Assembly (NCBI GenBank): GCA_027919835.1
Contig: JANVFP010000067.1
Span: forward strand, 1-30,455
Length of the DNA: 30,455 nt
Direction: 5' to 3'
From: Lentinula raphanica
Taxonomy: Eukaryota > Basidiomycota > Agaricomycetes > Agaricales > Omphalotaceae
In this document: positions 10,458-19,236 of the stretch, piece by piece
Numbering within the stretch: the stretch's first letter is position 1
Layout: each line of letters opens with the position of its first letter
Notes under the pieces: model-generated
What the model was told of the DNA's origin: nothing
Database searches by the model: none
Seen by the model: the letters and a program-made list of their open reading frames with translations, nothing else
Made by a program: the position numbers and the translations under genes

Positions 10458-12166
10458 CGCGCCGGCAGTAGCTCTCTTGGAGGCTCAAAAGTGCGGACGC
10501 GGTAGGAGGGGAACTGGAGCTTGAAGTCATCCAGTAGGAGTCTAGATAGAAGGTCTGCCTTGATGTTGTCCTTGCCAGGTATATGACGAACTCTGATGTC
10601 AATACCAGTCTTGAGAACTATACCAGCAATAGCTAGGAGGATGGAGTTGTGTGATGATTCTTTCACTGCAAGTGAGCTGAGCACTTGAACTGAGTCCAGG
10701 CTATCTGAGAAGAACAGTGCTCTTTTGGGTGGACTAGGTTTGGATGCAATGTGATGGAGTCCTGATAGAATAGCCAGCAGCTCCCTGAAGAAGATGTCCA
10801 CTATTGGGCTGCCAGGAGCTGGATGCACTTGATAGCAAAACCCATTGCTGGCATAAACAAAGGACAGTCCTATATTGCTAGCATCAGTCCAGCACACAAA
10901 GTCTGCTTCACTGTCGCTCCATGCTTGGGCATCTACAAATCGTATCCCAATGGCAGCCTTGAGCATGTCAGAGAACCAAGTCAGGTCTCTATGCACTTCA
11001 CCATTGATAGGGATGTGACGAAATTGAAGTGTCTTCCCACTCATTTTGCGATACATTTCTGTGAGAGCAGGCCTGGCCCATGGAAGAACATTGAGTGACC
11101 AGTTCAAAGAACCTGTGAGGTGCTGCCAGTCTCTGAGTGCAGCTTTGCGATTGGGAGATGAGAGGAATGTGTGGATGGCTTCAACAAGTCCATCTATGGA
11201 TTCCTGGGTCAAAGAGATGGAGCCTTTCATGATATCTGTCAAGAAGCCAATGATCAAGAGCCAAACTCCCCAGTCTTGTTTTCTGTCTTCATAGGGGCAG
11301 TCAATCATGTCCCAAAAGACTAGAAGCTGTACTTGTCTCTTGGGATACTTCTTGCCATGAAATGTGATCAGATTCCTCTTGAAGTCCCATCCAAAGAAAT
11401 CATCCATGTAGACATGTAGATTGGGGATTCCTAGCTTCTCAGTCCCAAACCAACAAAGGAGTGCTGACACAGAGCACCAACAGCGAGGAGAAGTTCTAGT
11501 TCCAAAGACCAGTCTCCTGACAATATGAAATCTTCCTTCAACAGATACAACTTGGCACAGTTGCCAGAGAGGATGAGCAGGGAGATTGAGGAAAGCTTTA
11601 GCTACATCACTCTTGAATAGCACAAGCTCCTCATTAGGGTGCTCCTTGATAACATCATTGAGCACCTGGCCAAAAGTGTGCATGTCATCATATTTGACTT
11701 TGGCCTCCTCTCTAGGGATACCATCATTGAGACCTGATGCAGTTTGGTCCATGACAACTCTGGCTTTCCCCTTCTGCCAGACTACAAACATAGGGGAAAC
11801 CTTCATGCCAGGTAATAGTACAAAGTCATCTGGTAGTGCTTCTGACCACCTCCCAGCAGCAACCTCCTGATCTCTGTGAGCTTTAAGTGCAGCAATGTCT
11901 ACTTCCTCAGTGACATAGTTCTCCACTTTCTGCTTGCATTCCTCTTCCCACTCTGCTTCATAGAAGGGCCAGAATCCTTCTCTCAGAGAGCGGATTACAG
12001 AAGCAACAAAGAGTTGATTGGGATGAGTGGATAAGAGGAGTTCCAAGCGATCCACATTGAAAGGAGTTTCAACTTTGATATAACTAGACATAGAGTGCAA
12101 AGTAGCAAGAATTTGAGGATTATTCAAGAGATGTTCAGGAGGTGAAGGCAGAGGAGGTGCAGTCAT
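10439..12166 (-). CDS. Reverse transcriptase-RNase H, copy B, intact
   Basis: 575 aa from the first ATG after the gag stop (12166); the same frame is stop-free much further upstream, to 14020. RT blocks: fingers K134-T142, motif A D187 (FKSDVAKAFLNLP), motif B FGTRTSPRCW 221-230, motif C YMDD 253-256 with catalytic D255 and D256. A linker and thumb region follows to about 410. RNase H has D428 (WTDASNIG), E462 (FRELLAIL), D488 (FSDSLDS) and D538 (DNIKADLLSRL), a complete DEDD set. It lies in the +1 frame relative to gag, so expression needs reinitiation at 12166 or a +1 ribosomal frameshift. The stretch between the gag stop and this ATG is conserved in this frame in copies A, B and C (PRFRRGYLWSS), which leaves the true start open. 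Confidence 0.94.
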   Translation of the reverse strand: MTAPPLPSPPEHLLNNPQILATLHSMSSYIKVETPFNVDRLELLLSTHPNQLFVASVIRSLREGFWPFYEAEWEEECKQKVENYVTEEVDIAALKAHRDQEVAAGRWSEALPDDFVLLPGMKVSPMFVVWQKGKARVVMDQTASGLNDGIPREEAKVKYDDMHTFGQVLNDVIKEHPNEELVLFKSDVAKAFLNLPAHPLWQLCQVVSVEGRFHIVRRLVFGTRTSPRCWCSVSALLCWFGTEKLGIPNLHVYMDDFFGWDFKRNLITFHGKKYPKRQVQLLVFWDMIDCPYEDRKQDWGVWLLIIGFLTDIMKGSISLTQESIDGLVEAIHTFLSSPNRKAALRDWQHLTGSLNWSLNVLPWARPALTEMYRKMSGKTLQFRHIPINGEVHRDLTWFSDMLKAAIGIRFVDAQAWSDSEADFVCWTDASNIGLSFVYASNGFCYQVHPAPGSPIVDIFFRELLAILSGLHHIASKPSPPKRALFFSDSLDSVQVLSSLAVKESSHNSILLAIAGIVLKTGIDIRVRHIPGKDNIKADLLSRLLLDDFKLQFPSYRVRTFEPPRELLPARWRESF

Positions 12167-12296
12167 AGTAGATGTGATACTGGGAGGAATGATATTACAA
12201 GAGGAACTAGAAGAAGACCAAAGATAACCACGTCTAAAACGTGGGTTTGAAGTGGATTGGGTAGAGTCCAAAGCATGCTTTGTACCAGCCAGAGAT

Positions 12297-14054
12297 TTAG
12301 GCCCTTGAAGAGCGCTTTCTACTCTCTCTGCGACGCTTCTGGAGCTGGTCATAGCAGGATTGATTGTCAATGGCTCTGTGCTGTTCCCCACACTCACTGC
12401 AGTAGCCATGCTTCCTGTTATTAGGACAGGGCTCTGAACACCTCTTCTCATTCCAAAGGATGCAAGGTGTGTCACGACGCTTTGAACTGGAAGAGGAAGA
12501 TGATGAACTACTACCAGAAGGCCTCTTCCTAGCAGATAACAACTCTTTGAGCAGAAGAGTGTGGAAGCTTTCTGGATTGCCCAGATCAAAGGGAGTGTTG
12601 GCAGCCTTCTGCCTAGCTTCTTTATCAACTCTGATTGCCACAGATGGATCATAAGGTGAAGATCTGAAGTACTCCATAATTTGGGATTTATATGTCTCCA
12701 GCTCAATTTTTCTATGTGGATAAACCTTGAGCAATGGAGAAGTCCATGCATCAAAAACTCGGAGCCATTGAGACTCAGAAGTGACAGGCATAGACTTGAG
12801 GACTTGATCCTTACGAACCAGCTTGTACTCTGAACCAAAGTCTCTGCTATCATCATAAGTAGATGAGGAGAAGCTAACCAAGGCAGCATAGACTTTGTCA
12901 AAGTCAACAAAGCGATCCTTGACAATGAGGCGCAACAGAGAGATAGGGAGAGGGTCAGAGAAAGGCTGAGCAGCCAATAGTGATACAACAGGGTCCAAAT
13001 TGCTCTCAGCAGCAAATAGATTCTTGAGTTCCCAAGTCTTCTGCACATGAGCAGGAAGAGATGTAGGCCCTGACAGATGGGCCAAGTGAGGAGCAGCCTC
13101 AAGGAGTGAAGCAGGAAGCATTGAAGCAGTAGGAGCAGGTTTGCCAGGAGAAGCAAGAAGCCTAGCCAAGGCATCTCTCCCAGCCTGTAGAATAGGCTCT
13201 GAATCTTGAGCAGAAGTGCCAGAGTCAAGCTGAGCTTGCTCATCATCCAGGTCCTGAATCTGAGCTTGCATGCTAGCCCAAGCAGCCTCATTGACAGCAT
13301 CCTCATGAGAGACAGTATTTTGCTCTGCTGAAACAGCAGCCTCCTTCCCTTTGAGTTTGTCTCTCTTAAACTGATTGGTCTCTCTCTGAATATCCATGAT
13401 CTGAGACACATAGTCTTGGGATACAACAGGATCATTGGATGATATATCTCTAATAGCCCTAAAGGCTTCCATAGCATTGAGCTCCTCATTTCTGAACTGT
13501 TCAACAACCTCCTGCAGAATCCTGGCTTGTTCACTGACTGCCTGAAACTCCAGAGCTTGCTCAGGGTCATCAGAGAGCCTGGCAGCAAGGGAGGGAGGAG
13601 GTGACAAGTGGGGAGCAGCAGAGGAAGATGGAACATCAGAGGGATGAGGAGACACAGACCTGAAGTGGACATGAGCTCTACCCTGTTTAGAGGAGCTAGA
13701 AGCGCCCATGGAGCGCTCAGGAAGCGAGCTAGAGGTGTTCTGAGAGTGAGAGGACATGTTAGAGGACTTTTGAGAGGAAGGGAGCAACTTTGATCTGGCC
13801 TGATCTGGCCTGATCTGATCAGATAAGGGATTGAGGCGAGTTTGTGCAGGATTGAGGGGCCTAGAGGCCTCAGAAGCACTCTGATCTGCTCTGATCTTGG
13901 TGGATGAGGATTTAGGGAGAGTTTGAGCAAGATCAAGGTGTCTGAAGGGCTTAGATGAGGCCTGATCAGCATGGATCTGGCTAGATTTGGACATGGAGGG
14001 TGTAGAAGCATGGATAGCAAGAGGATCTGGTGATTCAGAGCGATGGGGAGCCAT
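12297..14054 (-). CDS. Gag-like structural protein, copy B, intact
   Basis: 585 aa, complete. Probably packages element RNA in a cytoplasmic particle; this role is inferred from position and the C-terminal box. The N-terminal ~160 residues are Ser/Pro/Gln-rich and low in complexity. Residues ~165-260 are acidic and look helical (NEELNAMEAFRAIRD). The middle holds a conserved block with SQWLRVFDAWTSPLLKVYPH. A serine tract (~515-525) precedes a Cys/His-rich box: C531, C539, C543, H549, C552, C555, H559, C567, probably zinc-binding and nucleic-acid-binding. The last 15 residues are strongly basic. The ATG at 14054 follows a 44-nt leader after A1 and is shared by copies A, C and E. Confidence 0.9.
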   Translation of the reverse strand: MAPHRSESPDPLAIHASTPSMSKSSQIHADQASSKPFRHLDLAQTLPKSSSTKIRADQSASEASRPLNPAQTRLNPLSDQIRPDQARSKLLPSSQKSSNMSSHSQNTSSSLPERSMGASSSSKQGRAHVHFRSVSPHPSDVPSSSAAPHLSPPPSLAARLSDDPEQALEFQAVSEQARILQEVVEQFRNEELNAMEAFRAIRDISSNDPVVSQDYVSQIMDIQRETNQFKRDKLKGKEAAVSAEQNTVSHEDAVNEAAWASMQAQIQDLDDEQAQLDSGTSAQDSEPILQAGRDALARLLASPGKPAPTASMLPASLLEAAPHLAHLSGPTSLPAHVQKTWELKNLFAAESNLDPVVSLLAAQPFSDPLPISLLRLIVKDRFVDFDKVYAALVSFSSSTYDDSRDFGSEYKLVRKDQVLKSMPVTSESQWLRVFDAWTSPLLKVYPHRKIELETYKSQIMEYFRSSPYDPSVAIRVDKEARQKAANTPFDLGNPESFHTLLLKELLSARKRPSGSSSSSSSSSSKRRDTPCILWNEKRCSEPCPNNRKHGYCSECGEQHRAIDNQSCYDQLQKRRRESRKRSSRA

Positions 14055-15090
14055 ACAGAGTGTTGAGATGAAGATGGTGCTCAGGGAGAGCAGGAGGATG
14101 AAGGAAAAACAGGCAGATCAAGGTTAGATCTATGTAGATAAGGGTTAGTACAATGTAGAGGCTTATCAGACATGATCAGAGCGCACTGAGACACCAAAAA
14201 CCCAAGATCTAACAAAGGAATCAACTCCTAGAGTGTCTGATCACCTTAGATCTGTCTGGATGTGCTTTGATGTCTGTTCAGTGTCTTGATGGTGAAAAAT
14301 GCGAAATTTCATACCAGATTCCTGTATCTGAGACACCTCTGGAAGGCCTATAGTCTGTACAGATGGAGGAATGTGCTGGACAGTGAAATCAGAGCTCAAA
14401 TAGAGCAAGGGGACATGCAGGCAGCCTCACCCAGGTCAGAGATGGTGGGGGAAGGAAAGGAAGAATGGGAGATCAAAAACTGATGGGCAAACTCGCTTTT
14501 ACAGGCCTCTGCTCAGACCTCTGGCACCTGTAACAGCCACCATCAGGACCAGATCAACCCCATCATCATTTGCCTGATGCATGTGAAGATGGGACCATGT
14601 GCAGCTATCAGCTGATGATCCAAGCGCCCCATAAGCGCTGGAAATGTCCGAAATATATCCAGAGACCCATGTGATGTGTCTAGGCATGGTCCAGAGTGAT
14701 CTAGAGACTCTGGGAGTGAAATAACACTCAAGTCCGCTTTTTGTGTTTTGAGTGTGCAACTTGAAATGACGATTGCGGAAGAACCAGTGAACCAAATGCC
14801 TTCAGATTTGTTCTCATCCCGAAGAGGACATAGAGCCGCACATTTTCACTTAAGACACCTAAGGGATCTATCCAGAACTGCGTGGTGTAGAGCGAAATGT
14901 AAATCAAAAGCTCTATTAGAGGATTCTGAGCACTTTGGTGAAAAAGTGTGCATAACTCCACACAGACTGGGTATCATCACTAGGTCATAGTGGACAACTT
15001 GTAGGGGCAATAGAGCTCTGTATGCGTGCACAGTATAGTGGCAAGAGCTCTTGAGGGTAGCCAGCAATTAAGTGTATTCATGTACACATT

Positions 15091-15127
15091 AGGTATGATG
15101 AAGGTGAAGACCTTCATGTACATACCT
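15091..15127 (-). promoter_or_regulatory. Conserved hairpin near the element 5' end
   Basis: AGGTATG, a 3-nt bulge (TAC), ATGAAGGT, loop CTTC, ACCTTCAT, CATACCT: a 15-bp stem with a tetraloop when read in element orientation. It lies about 100-136 nt from the left terminus. The same hairpin occurs in every A with that region, for example 21693-21729 (+). In copy C one G-C pair becomes a G-U-compatible pair. It includes the GTATGT splice-donor match. Role unknown. Confidence 0.6.
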
Positions 15128-15137
15128 GTTGTGATGA

Positions 15138-15149
15138 ATAGTGCACTAT
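15138..15149. promoter_or_regulatory. 12-bp perfect palindrome ATAGTGCACTAT in A
   Basis: Self-complementary 12-mer about 80 nt inside the left terminus, repeated in all A modules that include this region. It could be a protein-binding site or part of the recombinase-recognised end. No function can be assigned from sequence alone. Confidence 0.45.
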
Positions 15150-15227
15150 AATTGCTGGGAGATGATCTGTTGTTTGCAGAGGCCTGCAGAAAGGCTCCCT
15201 ACCCTTGGAATCCGCCTTCATGTCGAC

Positions 15228-15281
15228 AATTATAGCCCTCCATGATCCGCTCTGAATGTTATGGGCTTTGGCCAGTATTGG
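15228..15281 (+). repeat. Remnant of copy F: end of 3' UTR plus truncated B1
   Basis: 54 bp between two head-to-head elements. It reads AATTATAGCCCTCC, as at the 3' UTR-B1 boundary of copy D (26279-26291), and runs into B (15233-15281) up to a GGCCAGTATTGG-like end, where copy C begins. It continues the sequence broken at 2112, so copy F received two separate insertions here. Confidence 0.82.
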
Positions 15282-15382
15282 TCGACATGAAGGCGGATTC
15301 CAAGGGTAGGGAGCCTTTCTGCAGGCCTCTGCAAATAACAGATCATCTCCCAGCAATTATAGTGCACTATTCATCACAACAG

Positions 15383-16377
15383 GTATGTACATGAAGGTCT
15401 TCACTTTCATCATACCTAATGTGTACATGAATACACTTAATTGCTGGCTACCCTCAAGAGCTCTTGCCACTATACTGTGCACGCATACAGAGCTCTATTG
15501 CCCCTACAAGTTGTCCACTATGACCTAGTGATGATACCCAGTCTGTGTGGAGTTATGCACACTTTTTCACCAAAGTGCTCAGAATCTGCTGATAGAGCTT
15601 TTGATTTACATTTCGCTCTACACCATGCAGTTCTGGATGGATCCCTTAGGTGTCTTAAGTGAAAGTGTGCGGCTCCATGTCCTCTTTGGGATGAAAACAA
15701 ATTTGAAGGCATTTGGTTCACTGGTTCTCCGCAATCGTCATTTCTAGTTGCACACTCAAAACACAAAAAGCGGACTTGAGTGTTGTTTCACTCCCAGAGT
15801 CTCTAGATCACTCTGGACCATGTCTAGACACATCACATGGGTCTCTGGATATATTTCGGACATTTCCAGCGCTTATGGGGCGCTTGGATCATCAGCTGAT
15901 AGCTGCACATGGTCCCATCTTCACATGCATCAGGCATATCATGATGGGGTTGATCTGGTCCTGATGGTGGCTGTTACAGGTGCCAGAGGTCTGAGCAGAG
16001 GCCTGTAAAAGCGAGTTTCATCATCAGTTTTTGATCTCCCATTCTTCCTTTCCTTCCCCCACCATCTCTGACCTGGGTGAGGCTGCCTGCATGTCCCCTT
16101 GCTCTATTTGAGCTCTGATTTCACTATCCAGCACATTCCTCCATCTGTACAGACTATAGGCCTTCTAGAGGTGTCTCAGATACAGGAATCTGGTATGAAA
16201 TTTCGTATTTTTCACCATCAAGACACTGAACAGATACCAAAGCACATCCAGACAGATCTAAGGTGATCAGACACTGCAGAAGTTGATTCCTTTGTTAGAT
16301 CTTGGGTTTTTGGTGTCTCAGTGCACTCTGATCATGTCTGATAAGCCTCTACATTGTACTAACTCTTATCTACATAG
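15383..16377 (+). promoter_or_regulatory. Putative leader intron within A1 of copy C (splice-signal matches)
   Basis: Donor CAG|GTATGT at 15383. Branch-like TACTAAC lies near 16358-16364, followed 13 nt later by the acceptor TACATAG ending at 16377. All three occur at equivalent places in the other A modules; the branch is TACTAAC or TACTGAC. This is an inference from consensus only: 995 nt is long for a fungal intron, and splicing would remove most of A from an mRNA. Confidence 0.3.
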
Positions 16378-16452
16378 ATCTAACCTTGATCTGCCTCTTT
16401 TTCCTTCATCCTCCTGCTCTCCCTGAGCACCATCTTCATCTCAACACTCTGT

Positions 16453-18212
16453 ATGGCTCCCCATCGCTCTGAATCACCAGATCCTCTTGCTATCCATGCT
16501 GCTACACCCTCCATGTCCAAATCTAGCCAGATCCATGCTGATCAGGCCTCATCTAAGCCCTTCAGACACCTTGATCTTGCTCAAACTCTCCCCAAATCCT
16601 CATCCACCAAGATCAGAGCAGATCAGAGTGCTTCTGAGGCCTCTAGGGTCCTCAATCCTGCACAAACTCGCCTCAATCCCTTATCTGATCAGATCAGGCC
16701 AGATCAGGCCAGATCAAAGTTGCTCCCTTCCTCTCAAAAGTCCTCTAACATGTCCTCTCACTCTCAGAACACCTCTAGCTCGCTTCCTGAGCGCTCCATG
16801 GGCGCTTCTAGCTCCTCTAAACAGGGTAGAGCTCATGTCCACTTCAGGTCTGTGTCTCCTCATCCCTCTGATGTTCCATCTTCCTCTGCTGCTCCCCACT
16901 TGTCACCTCCTCCCTCCCTTGCTGCCAGGCTCTCTGATGCAACTCTGGGCAAGCTCTGGAGTTTCAGGCAGTCAGTAAACAAGCCAGGACTCTGCAGGAA
17001 GTTGTTGAACAGTTCAGAAATGAGGAGCTCAATGCTATGGAAGCCTTTAGGGCTATTAGAGATATCTCATCCAATGATCCTGTTGTATCCCAAGATTATG
17101 TGTCTCAGATCATGGATATTCAGAGAGAGACCAATCAGTTTAAGAGAGACAAACTCAAAGGGAAGGAGGCTGCTGTTTCAGCTGATCAGATTGCTGTCTC
17201 TCATGAGGATGCTGTCAATGAGGCTGCTTGGGCTAGCATGCAAGTTCAGATTCAGGACTTGGATGATGTGCAAGCCCAGCTTGACTCTGGTGCTTCTGCT
17301 CAAGATCCAGAGCCTATTCTACAGGCTGGGAGAGATGCCTTGGCTAGGCTTCTTGCTTCTCCTGGCAAACCTGCTCCTACTGCTTCAATGCTTCCTGCTA
17401 CACTCCTTGAGGCTGCTCCTCACTTGGCCCATCTGTCAGGGCCTACATCTCTTCCTGCTCATGTGCAGAAGACTTGGGAACTCAAGAATCTATTTGCTGC
17501 TGAGAGCAATCTGGACCCTGTTGTATCACTCTTGGCTGCTCAGCCTTTCTCTGACCCTCTCCCTGTCTCTCTGTTGCGCCTCATTGTCAAGGATCGCTTT
17601 GTTGACTTTGACAAAGTTTATGCTGCACTGGTCAGCTTCTCTTCAGCTACCTATGATGATAGCAGAGACTTTGGCTCAGAGTACAAGCTGGTTCGTAAGG
17701 ACCAAGTACTCAAGTCTATGCCTGTCACTTCAGAGTCTCAATGGCTCCGAGTTTTTGATGCATGGACTGCTCCATTGCTCAAGGGTTATCCACATAGAAA
17801 AATTGAGCTGGAGACATACAAATCTCAAATTATGGAGTACTTCAGATCTTCACCTTATGATCCATCTGTGGCTATCAGAGTTGATAAAGAAGCTAGGCAG
17901 AAGGCTGCCAACACTCCCTTTGATCTGGGCAATCCAGAGAGCTTCCACACTCTTCTGCTCAAAGAGTTGTTATCTGCTAGGAAGAGGCCTTCTGGTGGTA
18001 GTTCATCATCTTCCTCTTCCAGTTCAAAGCGTCGTGACACACCTTGCATCCTTTGGAATGAGAAGAGGTGTTCAGAGCCCTGTCCTAATACCAGGAAGCA
18101 TGGCTACTGCAGTGAGTGTAGGGAACAGCACAGAGCCATTGACAATCAATCCTGTTATGACCAGCTCCAGAAGCGTCGCAGAGAGAGTAGAAAGCGCTCT
18201 TCAAGGGCCTAA
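16453..18212 (+). pseudogene. Gag-like protein, copy C (2-nt insertion)
   Basis: Same start as copy B gag (MAPHRSESPDP) and very close to it in sequence. Near 16940 the sequence has two extra bases relative to copies B and E, which shifts the frame after LAARLSD. The gag frame resumes (open from 17037, 391 codons) to the stop at 18210-18212. The Cys/His box carries an Arg in place of the Gly after the sixth Cys/His ligand (CSECREQH versus CSECGEQH). A transcript would yield a fusion of the gag N-terminus with the +1 frame. Confidence 0.9.
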
Positions 18213-18342
18213 ATCTCTGGCTGGTACAAAGCATCCTCTGGACTCTTCCCAATCTACTTCAAATCCACGTTTTAGACATGGCTATCTATGGTCTTCTTCT
18301 AGTGCATCTTGTAACATCATTCCTCCCAGTATTACATCTACA

Positions 18343-18896
18343 ATGACTGCACCTCCTCTACCTTCACCTCCTGAACATCTTTTGAACAATCCTCAAATTC
18401 TTGCTACTTTGCACTCTATGGCTAGTCATATCAAAGTTGAAACTCCTTTCAATGTGGATCGCTTAGAACTCCTCTTGTCCACTCATCCTAATCAGCCCTT
18501 TGTTGCTTCTGTCATTCGCTCACTGAGAGAAGGATTCTGGCCCTTCTATGAAGCAGAGTGGGAAGAGGAATGCAAGCAGAAAGTAGAGAATTATGTCACT
18601 GAGGAAGTGGATATTGCTGCACTCAAAGCTCACAGAGATCAGGAGGTAGCTGCTGGGAGGTGGTCAGAAGCACTACCAGAAGATTTTGTACTATTACCTG
18701 GCATGAAAGTTTCCCCTATGTTTGTAGTCTGGCAGAAGGGGAAAGCCAGAGTTGTCATGGACCAAACTGCATCAGGTCTGAATGATGGTATTCCTAGAGA
18801 GGAGGCCAAAGTCAAATATGATGACATGCACACTTTTGGCCAGGTGCTCAATGATGTTATCAAAGAGCATCCTAATGAGGAGCTTGTGCTATTCAA
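18343..18896 (+). pseudogene. RT N-terminal fragment, copy C
   Basis: Starts at the ATG equivalent to 12166 of copy B (MTAPPLPSPPEHLLNNPQ). It is open through the fingers (KARVVMDQTASGLNDG) to EELVLF, just before motif A. There the minus-strand B repeat at 18897 cuts it, so all catalytic motifs are lost. Confidence 0.9.
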
Positions 18897-19176
18897 CCTC
18901 TGCCTTTTGCACTCAGGTGGGACAGGAAGTTAAAGTTAGCCAACACTGGGCCAAAGCCCATAACATTCAAAGCGGATCATGGAGGGCTATAATTGCTATG
19001 AAATGTTGTTGAGGGGTGGATGGTGGTGAAAGAAAATGTGAATGAGACGCGAGGTAAATGGTTGTATATCAGATAGGATAATGTTACAAAAGTACTATAG
19101 TACAGTTTCAAGATTTTTGGGCTTGTTTGAGAGAAGCTAGCTGTAATTCTGCCCTTACTGTAGGATTGTCTCTGAT
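18897..19176 (-). mobile_element. Fragment H: B, 3' UTR and YR C-terminus
   Basis: Minus-oriented B (18897-18989), 3' UTR (18990-19107) and the last ~22 codons of a YR (stop at 19110-19108), cut at 19176 by another B. No A2-B2 lies outside this B. The element therefore ends in a single B, which suggests a B1-by-B2 recombinant or a form that integrated with one B. The 3' UTR carries more substitutions than other copies, so it is relatively old. Confidence 0.78.
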
Positions 19177-19236
19177 CCTCTGCCTTTTGCACTCAGGTGG
19201 GACAGGAAGTTAGAGTTAGCCAACACTGGGCCAAAG
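19177..19236 (-). repeat. Partial B repeat
   Basis: 60 bp of B in minus orientation (CCTCTGCC to GGGCCAAAG), immediately followed by a complete B at 19237. The second element entered this B next to a GGG on the minus strand. The remainder of the first B is not seen in the window. Confidence 0.8.

Larger units (their letters stand above)
2113..15227 (-). mobile_element. Head-to-tail dimeric Ngaro-like YR retrotransposon inserted in copy F
   Basis: Read on the minus strand the order is A1 (15227-14099), gag, RT/RH, YR, B1 (9330-9238), one shared A (9237-8110), a second gag, RT/RH and YR (8065-3921), then a 5'-truncated A2 and B2 (2205-2113). The flanks 2112 and 15228 join into an uninterrupted 3' UTR-B1 sequence as seen at 26265-26300, with one shared C and no target-site duplication. 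The first unit (copy B) is coding-intact and the second (copy A) is decayed. An extra A-B unit (2537-3828) is nested in the terminal A2. Known of the family: YR retrotransposons integrate without target duplication. Confidence 0.8.
14099..15227 (-). repeat. A1 repeat, left end of copy B and of the dimer
   Basis: Full 1.13-kb A module. Its terminus TCGACATGAAGG (minus strand) is at 15227. It is the likely promoter and 5' UTR region, although I see no definite TATA box. It includes the terminal hairpin (15091-15127), the palindrome (15138-15149) and the putative leader-intron signals. It forms a near-perfect inverted repeat with 15282-16408 across a 54-bp spacer. Confidence 0.88.
15282..18896 (+). 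mobile_element. Copy C, 3'-truncated Ngaro-like element
   Basis: A1 15282-16408, leader 16409-16452, gag pseudogene 16453-18212 and RT start 18343-18896, where a minus-strand B repeat interrupts it. The continuation GAGTGATGTAGC is not found adjacent to any later junction in the window, so the rest of C, if still present, lies beyond it. Confidence 0.85.

Noticed and set aside
10439..14020. A 1193-residue single protein in the RT frame
   Set aside because: The N-terminal ~600 codons overlap gag in another frame and read as Leu-rich low complexity. Recognisable conservation begins only near the gag stop, so the CDS was placed from 12166.
14099..16408. Inverted A repeats at 14099-15227 and 15282-16408 as DIRS-type inverted termini of one element
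   Set aside because: Each A leads outward into its own gag, so these are two divergent elements with direct repeats of their own, separated by a 54-bp remnant of a third.
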